DNA of 13,781 nucleotides from an uncultured Eubacteriales bacterium (lineage in GTDB: Bacteria; Bacillota_A; Clostridia; Christensenellales; Aristaeellaceae): NCBI GenBank assembly GCA_902766515.1, contig CACXEB010000076.1:1-13781 (forward strand), read 5' to 3'. Below the pieces are notes generated by a model that was not told the origin of the DNA, did not search any database, and saw only the letters and a list, made by a program, of their open reading frames with translations. The position numbers and the translations under genes were made by a program. This document shows, one piece after another, positions 7,081 through 13,781 of the stretch. Numbering within the stretch: the first letter of the stretch is position 1; each line of letters starts with the position of its first letter.

Positions 7081-10000
7081 TCACTCATCACTCCCGTTTT
7101 CTCTCAACGCCCTGGGCGAGGTGCATTTGACCGCGCCTTCTTCCGTCTGGTAGAAGAACACACAGAGGTAATCCGCCTCGTCCGCCGGTTCGAACGTCAG
7201 GCGGAGGTCGCCGGGATCCAGCAGCAGCACCTGTTCGAGGGCGTTCCGCTCTATGATCTCACTGTTGTTGAGGAACGCGGCGAGCGCTTCCGGCGCCGTG
7301 TCGCGGCGCAGGAGGAAGGCTTTCTGGGACGCGATCCCGGCGAACCCGGACACGTCTTCATACAGTTCCCGGAAACCGCTGACCCATGCCCGCATCCGGT
7401 CCGGCCGGAAGGTCACGTTGATCGCGCCGATGCGGTACCCCAGCACGGCGTTCGGGAATTCGGCGCTGCCGAAAACGAGCTTGTTGCCCGTCTGCGTATA
7501 CGTGAACCCGTCGTCCGCCCGGCTGATAAAAGCAACCGAGACCGGCAGGGTCCCGTATGCCGTCTCCAGGGAGAGCCGCTGCGCCGGCCAGTCCGCGTGC
7601 GCGCTCAGGCCGTCTTCAGCCACCATCATGTCCAGCAGCTGTTCGTAGATCATCCATTCCCCGCCGTCCCGGAAGCTGACATGCAGCGCACCGTCCGACG
7701 CGGAAGCGGAAGGATGGTTCAGCAGGTTCATCTGCGCCAGCTCTTTTTCATTGCGCACCCGGCGCATCAGCACACAATAGGCGCCTTTGAGGCGGCCGCC
7801 TTCCGGCGCGTTGAACGCGATCGGAATCAGCTCCGGCGCGCCGGAGGGCAGGCTGACCGACTCCGCGACCGCCCGCTGCGGGCGGAGCGCGTCCCGGCGG
7901 CCGCCCTCATGTCCCGGGCCGTCGTCATCCGGAACCGCGATATACTCCTTTCCCGGCTCTGCGCCCGCATCGCAGTTGATGACGATGTCTTCGATATACA
8001 CATTTTCAAGAGGATTGTCCACCGGATACATAAACGCGTTGAAGCGCACGCTGGACGAGCCGGCCGGTCCATCGGCCGCCGGCGCTACGGAGACGTACTC
8101 ATAGCGCGTTTCCCCCGCGGAGAGGCTGATCTGGACGCCGGTTTCCTCCGGCCACGGCGTCTGCGCCGGATCAAACAGGCGCAGCTGGCAATTCCGGATG
8201 ATCGCATAGACGTCGCCGGTGACACCCATGCCCGCGGGCTGACCGTCCATCCGCGCGCCGCCCAGCCAGATCTTCACATTCCTGTCCGAGCGATTCTCAC
8301 ACCGGAGCAGCATCACGGGCTGGCAGTCGACGATAAAATACCCCTGCAGGCGGACAGCGCAGTCCAGCCCGGAGAACAGGACCGCCGTCCTGTCATCTGA
8401 CAGCAGTTTCTCCGCGCGCGCCGACGCCATCAGCTCCCACGAGGGCAGCAGCGCCGCGTTCTCGCAAAACGCGGTGACCGGTACGTCCAGCGTCACGATG
8501 ACCGGTACGGCATAGGCAGGCCGATACTCGCCGCCGCTCAGGACATACAGCAGCAGGGAGCCTGAAACGGTCCGCAGCGCCGGATCCGGCAGCAGCTGCC
8601 GTATGTCGCCATATCGGAAGTCCAGGTTGGCGATCGCCGTGTTTTCCGTCGCCACACCGCGCCGGCCGCCGGCCGTCTCCGCGCCCTCGCCCTGCTGGCT
8701 GGCCGCGGTCTTGTCCAGGCACCGGCCGTTGATCGCTATGTCCGTCAGCAGATAGATGATGTCCGTTCCTGTATCGTTATAGAGACCGGTATTGACCAGC
8801 AGCCGCGCGTTCACCGCTTCCTCATGCGGCTCCACGGCCGCGACGCAGGAGAACTGCAGCGGCCGGTCGCCTATCGCGGGATAGACAAACGGCACTTCAA
8901 AGACGGCTGTCTCCCGCTTCGCTTCATCCTCCGGTTGAAATACCGCCGCCACGGAGCAGTTCGGCTCCGCGCTGAACCCCAGGATGTACGTATCACCGGA
9001 ATCATCCGCCGGTACGGAATACAGCCTGCCGACGACGGAAGACAGCACATCGTCCACCCCGCAGGCGGCGAGCGCCGCCGCGTCCAGGGTCAGCAGGACC
9101 TGTCCCCGTGAACCGGGCAGCAGGGTGGGATACCCCAGTGCCTGCCGTTTCCCGTCACCGGCGGCAAGGATCCCGCGGACACCTTTTTTCACCCGCACGC
9201 CGTTCAGGAGGACATCGTTCAGCATGTATGTCCGCTCCTCCGCCGAAGCGTTGCGCACGTCCACCGTCAGCGTGAGGGTCCGTCGGTTCCGGTCTTCCGC
9301 GATGGATACGCCCGTCACCTCCGGGGCGCCGCTGCCGAGGCTGAAATCCGCCCGGTAGTATTCGGCGCCGCCGCCGACGGACAGGAGATCGGAGGAAAAG
9401 GTCGCGCCCTGGGTATCCGTGATCTCAAAGGCGGCGTACAGGTCGTAAGCGTCCAGGCTGCCGGGGGCCATGGCCAGGATGACGCTGCCGGTATCCACGT
9501 CCTGTCTGGTTTTCCACTGGGCGTCCGCGTGCTGATCTTCCAGCCACTCGTCAAACCCCGGCAGCTCGCCGCCGTCGTTCCGCTGCGGCACGCGGTAGGC
9601 GCGCCGGAAGGTGAGTCCCATGTATCCGGACAGGTCCACCGCCGCGCGGTGCGAGTACATGCCCGTCATTTCGTCGTAGACCGCGTACGCCTGCAGGACC
9701 AGGATCCCGTCCGCCAGCGTATATTCGCCGATGATGGGGTGCTCCGTGCGGGCGTAGTCCTCCGTGACCGGATAGAACTCCACCAGGTAACGGCCATCCT
9801 CAGCGACCCGGTAGGACAGCGCCTGGGTCAGCGAGGCATGCCCCGCGTCGTCGTACGCGCGGAGCGTCGTGCCGTCGTAGGCTGCCCGCAGCGTCGTACC
9901 GTCCCACGCGACATCCGCGGTGGAGAAGACACGGTAATAGGCTTGATCGACATAATCGTAGATGTTCCGCGCGTAGATCACCAGGCGGGCGCTGGCGACG

Positions 10001-11259
10001 GCGTTTGCCTGCTCCGGCGTCAGGGTCAGGCGCACGAGGCCCCCGCCGTCGGTTTCGATCCTGCTCAGGCCGTCCCAGGCGACGAGCCGCCTGCCGGTCA
10101 TGATCTCCCCGTACACGCGGATATAATTGGTGTAGCCGCCGCAGAAATCCAGCGCGAGATAGTCGTCGTACCAGCCGTGGAGGAAGCCGTCCCGGTTGCG
10201 GAACGGATGGTAGACCGACAGACCGGTTCCGCGGCCGGTGCTGGTCCGGCTGTAGACCGCGCGGCCGACCGCCGCACGGACGCCGGCGCTCTCCTCTCCG
10301 TCCGACAGCGCGTCGCAGAGATCCACCAGGTCCACCAGGTCATACCCGCCGGTGACAGCGGCTTCCGCGCGCCCGAAACCGGTCGCCCGCATGCGCAGGC
10401 GGGAGATATCGGAAAACGTGTCGGGCGTCAGCCGCGCCGCCGCGCCCCGGAAAAACCGGTCCGCTTCGGCGGTGATCCCGCCGATCAAGTCCAGGTCGAT
10501 GCAGCACAGCGTCTTCTCCGCCGTTCCGGCGTCATCGCCGTCAAAATAGGCGTCCACGATCAACCGGCCGGCGCTCATGGCGTCCGGCTGCGCGGAAAGC
10601 GCGGACAGGAAGGCGTAGTTCCAGCCGTCCACCGGCTCCTCCGCCTGGGAGGCGATCATGCAGCGGGCATAGGGCCGCATCTGTTCCGCGACCTCCAGGC
10701 TGCCCATCAGGCACGCGTCGAAGCCGATCCAGCTGAGCTTCCGGCCGTCGGGGACCGCGCCGTCCAGCGCCTGCGCCAGCTCCCGCAGCGAGAGGTGGTC
10801 CGCGCCGTAGCGCTCGTCGCGGCAGAGGCCCTCCAGCGGCCCGCCGCCATGGTCCCACAGGATCAGCGCGTAGTCCTCCGCGGGGTAGTTCTCCATCGAA
10901 AAGCGCAGGAAATCCCGGAGCGTCTCCGGATCGCCCATGCTGCGGGACGCGTCGCGGCGCAGGATCCTGCTGCGGCCGCCTTCGACCTGGAGGATCGTCT
11001 GCTCGTCCGGCTGGTACCCCGTTTTCCAGTGCTCGCTGCCGCCGGCCATCACGACCAGGTTGATCGCGGCGCTGTCAAAATCCGTTGCCAGCATCTCCTG
11101 CAGGTCCGCGGAGGCGCATCCGTACAGCGTTTCGAGGTTGCTGCCGCACATGTAGACCATGACCGTCAGCGCCTTCTCCCCCGCCGCTCCCGCGTCGGCA
11201 AGGCACGCAAGCAGCAGGAAAACCGCCAGCAAGCCGATCACGCTGTTCATCCGTTTCAT
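7081..11259 (-). CDS. Very large secreted C11 (clostripain-like) cysteine peptidase
   Basis: This 1392-residue exported protein carries a C11 peptidase domain at about residues 28-390. The catalytic His137 lies in the LWDHGGG motif and the nucleophile Cys183 in the FDACLMG motif. A late GTGLSVYHP strand (344-352) is typical of clostripain relatives, which generally cleave after Arg or Lys. The signal peptide spans about residues 1-25, with a likely cut after AGA; LLAC at 16-19 is an imperfect lipobox. Beyond the core are about 950 residues of beta-rich sequence. They contain three degenerate copies of a unit with an N-x-[ST]-rich strand followed by a D-x-x-x-NG-like turn, near residues 661-700, 815-850 and 980-1015. 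No sortase signal or C-terminal membrane anchor is visible. A GGAGGG box lies eight bases before the ATG. Classical clostripain is roughly 500 residues, so this is unusually long. It is the last gene of the - strand cluster, 48 bases after the DUF6273 gene. Confidence 0.92.
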   Translation of the reverse strand: MKRMNSVIGLLAVFLLLACLADAGAAGEKALTVMVYMCGSNLETLYGCASADLQEMLATDFDSAAINLVVMAGGSEHWKTGYQPDEQTILQVEGGRSRILRRDASRSMGDPETLRDFLRFSMENYPAEDYALILWDHGGGPLEGLCRDERYGADHLSLRELAQALDGAVPDGRKLSWIGFDACLMGSLEVAEQMRPYARCMIASQAEEPVDGWNYAFLSALSAQPDAMSAGRLIVDAYFDGDDAGTAEKTLCCIDLDLIGGITAEADRFFRGAAARLTPDTFSDISRLRMRATGFGRAEAAVTGGYDLVDLVDLCDALSDGEESAGVRAAVGRAVYSRTSTGRGTGLSVYHPFRNRDGFLHGWYDDYLALDFCGGYTNYIRVYGEIMTGRRLVAWDGLSRIETDGGGLVRLTLTPEQANAVASARLVIYARNIYDYVDQAYYRVFSTADVAWDGTTLRAAYDGTTLRAYDDAGHASLTQALSYRVAEDGRYLVEFYPVTEDYARTEHPIIGEYTLADGILVLQAYAVYDEMTGMYSHRAAVDLSGYMGLTFRRAYRVPQRNDGGELPGFDEWLEDQHADAQWKTRQDVDTGSVILAMAPGSLDAYDLYAAFEITDTQGATFSSDLLSVGGGAEYYRADFSLGSGAPEVTGVSIAEDRNRRTLTLTVDVRNASAEERTYMLNDVLLNGVRVKKGVRGILAAGDGKRQALGYPTLLPGSRGQVLLTLDAAALAACGVDDVLSSVVGRLYSVPADDSGDTYILGFSAEPNCSVAAVFQPEDEAKRETAVFEVPFVYPAIGDRPLQFSCVAAVEPHEEAVNARLLVNTGLYNDTGTDIIYLLTDIAINGRCLDKTAASQQGEGAETAGGRRGVATENTAIANLDFRYGDIRQLLPDPALRTVSGSLLLYVLSGGEYRPAYAVPVIVTLDVPVTAFCENAALLPSWELMASARAEKLLSDDRTAVLFSGLDCAVRLQGYFIVDCQPVMLLRCENRSDRNVKIWLGGARMDGQPAGMGVTGDVYAIIRNCQLRLFDPAQTPWPEETGVQISLSAGETRYEYVSVAPAADGPAGSSSVRFNAFMYPVDNPLENVYIEDIVINCDAGAEPGKEYIAVPDDDGPGHEGGRRDALRPQRAVAESVSLPSGAPELIPIAFNAPEGGRLKGAYCVLMRRVRNEKELAQMNLLNHPSASASDGALHVSFRDGGEWMIYEQLLDMMVAEDGLSAHADWPAQRLSLETAYGTLPVSVAFISRADDGFTYTQTGNKLVFGSAEFPNAVLGYRIGAINVTFRPDRMRAWVSGFRELYEDVSGFAGIASQKAFLLRRDTAPEALAAFLNNSEIIERNALEQVLLLDPGDLRLTFEPADEADYLCVFFYQTEEGAVKCTSPRALRENGSDE
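9853..9903 (-). repeat. Imperfect tandem duplication (27 + 24 bases) inside the peptidase gene
   Basis: Read on the - strand, a 27-base unit at 9903-9877 encodes DGTTLRAAY and is followed directly by a 24-base unit at 9876-9853 encoding DGTTLRAY. The copies differ by one in-frame Ala codon and several third-position changes. The reading frame is kept. This is a small coding duplication in the beta-rich part after the catalytic core, at residues 453-469. Confidence 0.85.
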
Positions 11260-11307
11260 GCGTCTGTCCCTCCTGTCACCGTCGACGGGGCACCGCGTAC
11301 GCGCGAA

Positions 11308-12048
11308 TTATTCCGGCACGCTGATCCAGAGCGCGGGGCGGACGCAGCCGTACCCGCGGTGCACATAGTAATTGTAAAGGGATCCGTCCGTGTTGACGAC
11401 GGCGGCGTAGTGCTGGTTCACGCCGGGTTGGCGCAGCCACCACCAGCCGGCCTGCCGGCCGTCCTCCGCCAGATTGTATTTGCTGGCATACGCGCCGCGG
11501 CTGAGGGCGTATGCCGTCGGCACGACGCGGGAGCGCTTGTTCTGTACGGCGCCCTTGATCACGTTGCTCCGGACGCCCAGGTAATTCTTGACCTCGCGGT
11601 AGCTCAGCAGGAAGACCCTGTCCTCCGTATCGGCGCCGCCGCTGTAGCTCCAGCCGCTGTACCGCTGCTTATTGCTGTTGTCGACCTCGGTCACGAGGAT
11701 GAGCGCCTGTTCCGCCTCGCTGAAGGCGCGATGATAGAATTCGTCGTTCATCCAGGCCCGCAGCGTGCATTTCCCCCAGGTCACGTCTTTGAATTCGGCA
11801 TTGTACGGCTGGGCGTCCAGCGCATACCGGCTGAGCAGCAGGGCGCGGTGGCCTGCTTCGTCGTACGCCAGCACCAGCCATTCGATGGGCGTGCTGTCCG
11901 ACCCGTCCGCCTCCTGCGGATAGGTACCGAAGGTCACATACCCGCCCACGGTCCGGAAAGCTTCCGCCGCGGTCTCCTCCGCTCCGGCCGCGGCGCCGGC
12001 CCACAGGCACAGCGCCAGCAGGACGGAAAGGCATCGTATCGTCTTCAT
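11308..12048 (-). CDS. Secreted DUF6273 domain protein
   Basis: This 246-residue exported protein is almost entirely one DUF6273 domain. Hallmarks seen are YVTFGTYPQ (37-45), PIEWLVL (54-60), LLSRYALDAQPYN (71-83), the WGKCTLRAWMN block (91-101), VFLLSY (145-150), RVVPTAYA (174-181), the GWWWLR block (201-206) and the closing GCVRPALWI (234-242). The function of the domain is not established; it is common in Clostridia and recalls C-type-lectin/sulfatase-modifying-like folds, which is inference. The signal peptide ends near AAGAE (residues 20-24) with a normal signal peptidase I site. The start chosen is ATG 12048, because AAAGAGGG at 12055-12062 lies six bases before it. An ATG at 12054 abuts that box, and the longer reading to 12219 would overlap the amidohydrolase gene heavily. 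It is followed by the secreted peptidase gene, so the two may act together outside the cell. Confidence 0.9.
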   Translation of the reverse strand: MKTIRCLSVLLALCLWAGAAAGAEETAAEAFRTVGGYVTFGTYPQEADGSDSTPIEWLVLAYDEAGHRALLLSRYALDAQPYNAEFKDVTWGKCTLRAWMNDEFYHRAFSEAEQALILVTEVDNSNKQRYSGWSYSGGADTEDRVFLLSYREVKNYLGVRSNVIKGAVQNKRSRVVPTAYALSRGAYASKYNLAEDGRQAGWWWLRQPGVNQHYAAVVNTDGSLYNYYVHRGYGCVRPALWISVPE

Positions 12049-12054
12049 ACGCAT

Positions 12055-12062
12055 CCCTCTTT
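12055..12062 (-). promoter_or_regulatory. Ribosome binding site that decides the DUF6273 start
   Basis: AAAGAGGG on the - strand ends six bases before ATG 12048 and zero bases before ATG 12054. The spacing supports the inner start, and the resulting protein begins with a normal signal peptide. Confidence 0.7.
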
Positions 12063-12071
12063 CATGAATGA

Positions 12072-12872
12072 TCACAGTCCGAAGATCCCTGCCGCGTTGT
12101 CCCAGAAGACGCGGCGGTATTCGTCGTCGCTGAGTCCCATGTCCAGCAGCAGGTCGATGTCCGGCCGCGGGTTCCACATGGGATAGTCCGTCCCGAACAT
12201 CACCCGTCCGGCGCCCCATTGGCGGATCAGGTCCCGGCCCCTGTCACGGCCGAGGGTATAGAACGAGGAGGACGTGTCCACAAGGATATTGTCAAAGGGC
12301 GACAGCAGGCGGACCGCTTCGTCCCACACGCTCCAGCCGCCAAAGTGCGCACCGACGAACCTGAGCTTCGGAAACGCCCGCAGGACGTTCACGATCCGGT
12401 TCGGATTGGAAAAGTCAAAGCGGGGATCGCCGGTATGCACCAGCACCGGCAGGCCCGCGTCCACGCAGAGCTGATAGACGCGCATGGCGCTGTCGGCGTC
12501 TGCCGCGAAGCGCTGGAAATCCGGGTGCAGCTTCACGCCTTTCAGCCCCAGGCTGACCAGCTCCCGGAAGTCCTGTTCCAGCTGTTCCGAATCCGGATGC
12601 AGCGTCCCCAGGCCTGTGAACGCGCCGTCCGCAGCGGATACTTCCGCGGCGATGAAGCGGTTGATGCTGGACACCTGGCGCGGGGTCGTGGCGACCGAGT
12701 GCACCAGGAAATGGGAAACCCCCGCCGCGCGGCCGGTCCGGAGGAGCGTCCCCGTCGTCCCGTCGCAATGGTCAAAGGGCAGCCCGCCATAGAACCGGTC
12801 GATCCCCTCCACCGCCTTCCGCGCAATGGTTTCGGGGTAGATATGGCAGTGCGCGTCAAAGATCCTATACAT
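12072..12872 (-). CDS. Amidohydrolase family 2 (TIM-barrel metal-dependent hydrolase)
   Basis: This 266-residue cytoplasmic protein belongs to the Amidohydro_2 group, which contains ACMSD-like decarboxylases and lactone or amide hydrolases. Metal-site features in order are DAHCH (His8 and His10), GVKLHPD (112-118) with Lys114 and His116, VLVHTGD (143-149) with His146, GAHFGG (174-179) with His176, and FGTDYP (226-231) with Asp229. By analogy with ACMSD, the metal ligands would be His8, His10, His146 and Asp229, with His176 as the catalytic base (inference from the family). The length is on the short side for the family but the barrel motifs are all present. The ATG lies two bases after the acetyltransferase stop (TGACGATG), and GGAAGG upstream sits within the end of that gene, so translation is likely coupled. 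The substrate is unknown. Confidence 0.92.
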   Translation of the reverse strand: MYRIFDAHCHIYPETIARKAVEGIDRFYGGLPFDHCDGTTGTLLRTGRAAGVSHFLVHSVATTPRQVSSINRFIAAEVSAADGAFTGLGTLHPDSEQLEQDFRELVSLGLKGVKLHPDFQRFAADADSAMRVYQLCVDAGLPVLVHTGDPRFDFSNPNRIVNVLRAFPKLRFVGAHFGGWSVWDEAVRLLSPFDNILVDTSSSFYTLGRDRGRDLIRQWGAGRVMFGTDYPMWNPRPDIDLLLDMGLSDDEYRRVFWDNAAGIFGL

Positions 12873-12874
12873 CG

Positions 12875-13528
12875 TCAGCCTTCCGTCAGCGCTTTGATTT
12901 CTCTCTCCAGGAGGCGGAACACGTTGGCAAGCAGGTACCCGTCCGCGACCGCGTGGTTCAGCCGGACGCTGACGGGCATGACCAGCCGGCCGCCCTCCTC
13001 GCGGTACCGACCCCAGTTGACGATCGGCGCAAAGAACAGGTGCCCATCCGGCAGCTCGATATTCAAAGCATCATACGAGAGCCAGGAGATATACGACGCG
13101 TCGAACCAGTTGGGATGGTTGGCCATGTCCAGCCCGTACTCCCGGGTCTGCTTCGCCGCTTCCACATCCCGGAGCGCGCCGGCATAGAAGCGCTGATAGT
13201 CCTCGTCCCACCGCGTATAGACCGGCGTGCAGGTCTCGGTGTCCTCATGGAAGACATACTGGGTCGGATGGATCCGGTCCCAGCAGATCAGCTCGCCGGT
13301 CTGCCACAGGTACCCCATCCGGTAATCCTCCCGGGCGTTGAGCACCTTTGTCAGAATATACAGGAAATTGAGATAGAACTTCGTCCCCGTCCGCTTCGAC
13401 CACGCCGCGAGGCCGGTCACGTCGACCCGCGCCGTCATGGACGTGGAGCACTTGCAGTCCTCTGAAAAATGACGGAAGACCCCCTTGCGGTAATAGGTCT
13501 CCCGGTCGATCACGCGATAATGGTCCAT
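12875..13528 (-). CDS. CatA-like O-acetyltransferase (chloramphenicol acetyltransferase family)
   Basis: This 217-residue protein matches the CAT family along its whole length: the VFRHF start segment with the conserved Arg19, a CST motif (27-29), KFYLNFLYILTKVLN (50-64), the YRMG block (69-72), ICWDRIHP (81-88), the PTQYVFHE block (88-95), a FFAPI segment (165-169), and the active site NHAVADG (191-197) with catalytic His192 and Asp196. CATs are cytoplasmic trimers that transfer acetyl from acetyl-CoA to a hydroxyl group. The usual HH and DG[FY]H residues are NH and DGYL here, so activity on chloramphenicol cannot be assumed; many such homologues are not resistance enzymes. GGGGGAG lies six bases before the ATG. 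It is the first gene of a four-gene - strand cluster with a promoter-like sequence upstream. Confidence 0.9.
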   Translation of the reverse strand: MDHYRVIDRETYYRKGVFRHFSEDCKCSTSMTARVDVTGLAAWSKRTGTKFYLNFLYILTKVLNAREDYRMGYLWQTGELICWDRIHPTQYVFHEDTETCTPVYTRWDEDYQRFYAGALRDVEAAKQTREYGLDMANHPNWFDASYISWLSYDALNIELPDGHLFFAPIVNWGRYREEGGRLVMPVSVRLNHAVADGYLLANVFRLLEREIKALTEG

Positions 13529-13544
13529 CCGCTTCTCCCCCCCA

Positions 13545-13578
13545 GAGCCGGAAGCGTCGTTTCCGCCGCTCCCGGCCC
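13545..13578 (-). promoter_or_regulatory. Leader hairpin next to the ribosome binding site
   Basis: In the - strand transcript, bases 13578-13567 can pair with 13556-13545 to form a 12-bp stem with two G.U pairs and a 10-base loop. The stem ends one base before the G-rich ribosome binding site of the acetyltransferase gene. No U-run follows, so it is not an intrinsic terminator. It could affect translation or mRNA stability; this is inference. Confidence 0.5.
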
Positions 13579-13596
13579 AGCGATCTGCTCCCGCCT

Positions 13597-13626
13597 ATCA
13601 TAGCACACAAACAGGGAAAAGCGCAA
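13597..13626 (-). promoter_or_regulatory. Candidate sigma-A promoter of the acetyltransferase cluster (extended -10)
   Basis: On the - strand, TATGAT at 13602-13597 matches five of six -10 consensus bases and is preceded by TG with one spacer base, an extended -10. An upstream TTGCGC at 13626-13621 is a weak -35 with an 18-base spacer. Transcription would start near 13590, giving a leader of about 60 bases before ATG 13528. Confidence 0.6.
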
Positions 13627-13679
13627 CGCAGAAAAGAAGGCCAACAGAAGCCTGGCGTGGGATTTGGAGCGTGGCGGCC

Positions 13680-13706
13680 GTCACTGTTCACGGGATGAAC
13701 AGTGAC
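13680..13706. repeat. Perfect 11-bp inverted repeat, 5-base loop
   Basis: GTCACTGTTCA at 13680-13690 is the reverse complement of TGAACAGTGAC at 13696-13706, with the loop CGGGA. It directly abuts the next hairpin. No T-tract follows on either strand, which argues against an intrinsic terminator. Confidence 0.85.
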
Positions 13707-13734
13707 CGTAGGGGGGATTGGCATCCCCCCTGCG
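13707..13734. repeat. 12-bp inverted repeat with G-run/C-run arms, 4-base loop
   Basis: CGTAGGGGGGAT at 13707-13718 pairs with ATCCCCCCTGCG at 13723-13734 around a TGGC loop, with one T-G wobble. The inner eight pairs are perfect. The shape resembles short palindromic intergenic repeats that occur many times in some Clostridia genomes; copy number cannot be judged from one window. Confidence 0.8.
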
Positions 13735-13759
13735 TGACCCCCCCACAGATTTGCCTGTC

Positions 13760-13772
13760 GCCCCTTTGGGGC
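13760..13772. repeat. Short GC hairpin at the window edge
   Basis: GCCCC at 13760-13764 pairs with GGGGC at 13768-13772 around TTT. It may be part of the same intergenic repeat block, which the window end cuts off. No gene is seen between 13627 and 13781. Confidence 0.4.
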
Positions 13773-13781
13773 TCCCGGGCG

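Noticed and set aside
6694..8400. A 568-codon + strand frame crossing the convergent junction
   Set aside because: It runs out of frame through the DUF5655 gene and then antisense through the peptidase gene; the sequence is low in motif content and Arg/Pro/Ser-rich.
11294..11303. Ten-base palindrome CGCGTACGCG just after the DUF6273 stop
   Set aside because: It is self-complementary without a loop and of a length expected by chance in GC-rich DNA; no function can be supported.
9529..12186. An 885-codon open frame on the + strand opposite the peptidase and DUF6273 genes
   Set aside because: It lies antisense to genes with clear catalytic motifs and signal peptides, is rich in Arg, Pro, Ala, Val and His as expected of a GC-rich shadow frame, and has no recognisable domain or ribosome site.
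12049..12219. Longer N-terminus for the DUF6273 protein (start at 12219)
   Set aside because: It would overlap the amidohydrolase gene by about 150 bases and bury the signal peptide; a good ribosome site sits before ATG 12048.

Overview
The window is GC-rich DNA, well above 60% G+C by eye, and packed with genes. The gene families point to an anaerobic, gut- or rumen-type Bacillota (Clostridia, perhaps a high-GC Christensenellales/Aristaeellaceae-like lineage). The signs are a YesM/YesN-type two-component system with a sugar-type solute-binding protein, a clostripain-family peptidase, a secreted DUF6273 protein, a DUF5655 protein and a CatA-like acetyltransferase. The taxonomic guess is inference. 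No rRNA, tRNA, CRISPR array, transposase or integrase gene was seen.

Left arm, 1-7046, + strand: six genes in one direction with gaps of about 9-14 bases or a 4-base overlap, so probably one transcript that starts upstream of the window. Order: a phosphoglucomutase/phosphomannomutase (12-1433); a membrane sensor histidine kinase of the LytS/YesM type (1446-3170); an exported family-1 solute-binding protein (3185-4384); a compact receiver-AraC response regulator (4394-5134); a 499-residue helical protein of unknown function (5146-6645); and a small DUF5655 protein translationally coupled to it (6642-7046). The most interesting part is the kinase / binding protein / regulator trio. The binding protein sits between the two signalling genes and no permease gene is present in the window, so it may be the ligand-sensing subunit of a three-component sugar sensor rather than part of a transporter.

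Right arm, 13528-7081, - strand: four genes, convergent with the left arm and separated from it by only 34 bases. In transcription order: a CatA-like O-acetyltransferase (13528-12875), an amidohydrolase-2 TIM-barrel hydrolase (12872-12072), a secreted DUF6273 protein (12048-11308), and a very large secreted C11 (clostripain-like) cysteine peptidase of 1392 residues (11259-7081). About 950 residues lie beyond the peptidase core, including three degenerate copies of a small beta-rich unit. A plausible extended -10 promoter and a leader hairpin next to the ribosome binding site lie upstream of the acetyltransferase gene.

Right edge, 13627-13781: no gene seen. It holds two strong hairpins directly abutting each other (11-bp and 12-bp stems) plus a weaker GC hairpin. 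This looks like an intergenic palindromic repeat rather than an intrinsic terminator, because no T-tract follows.
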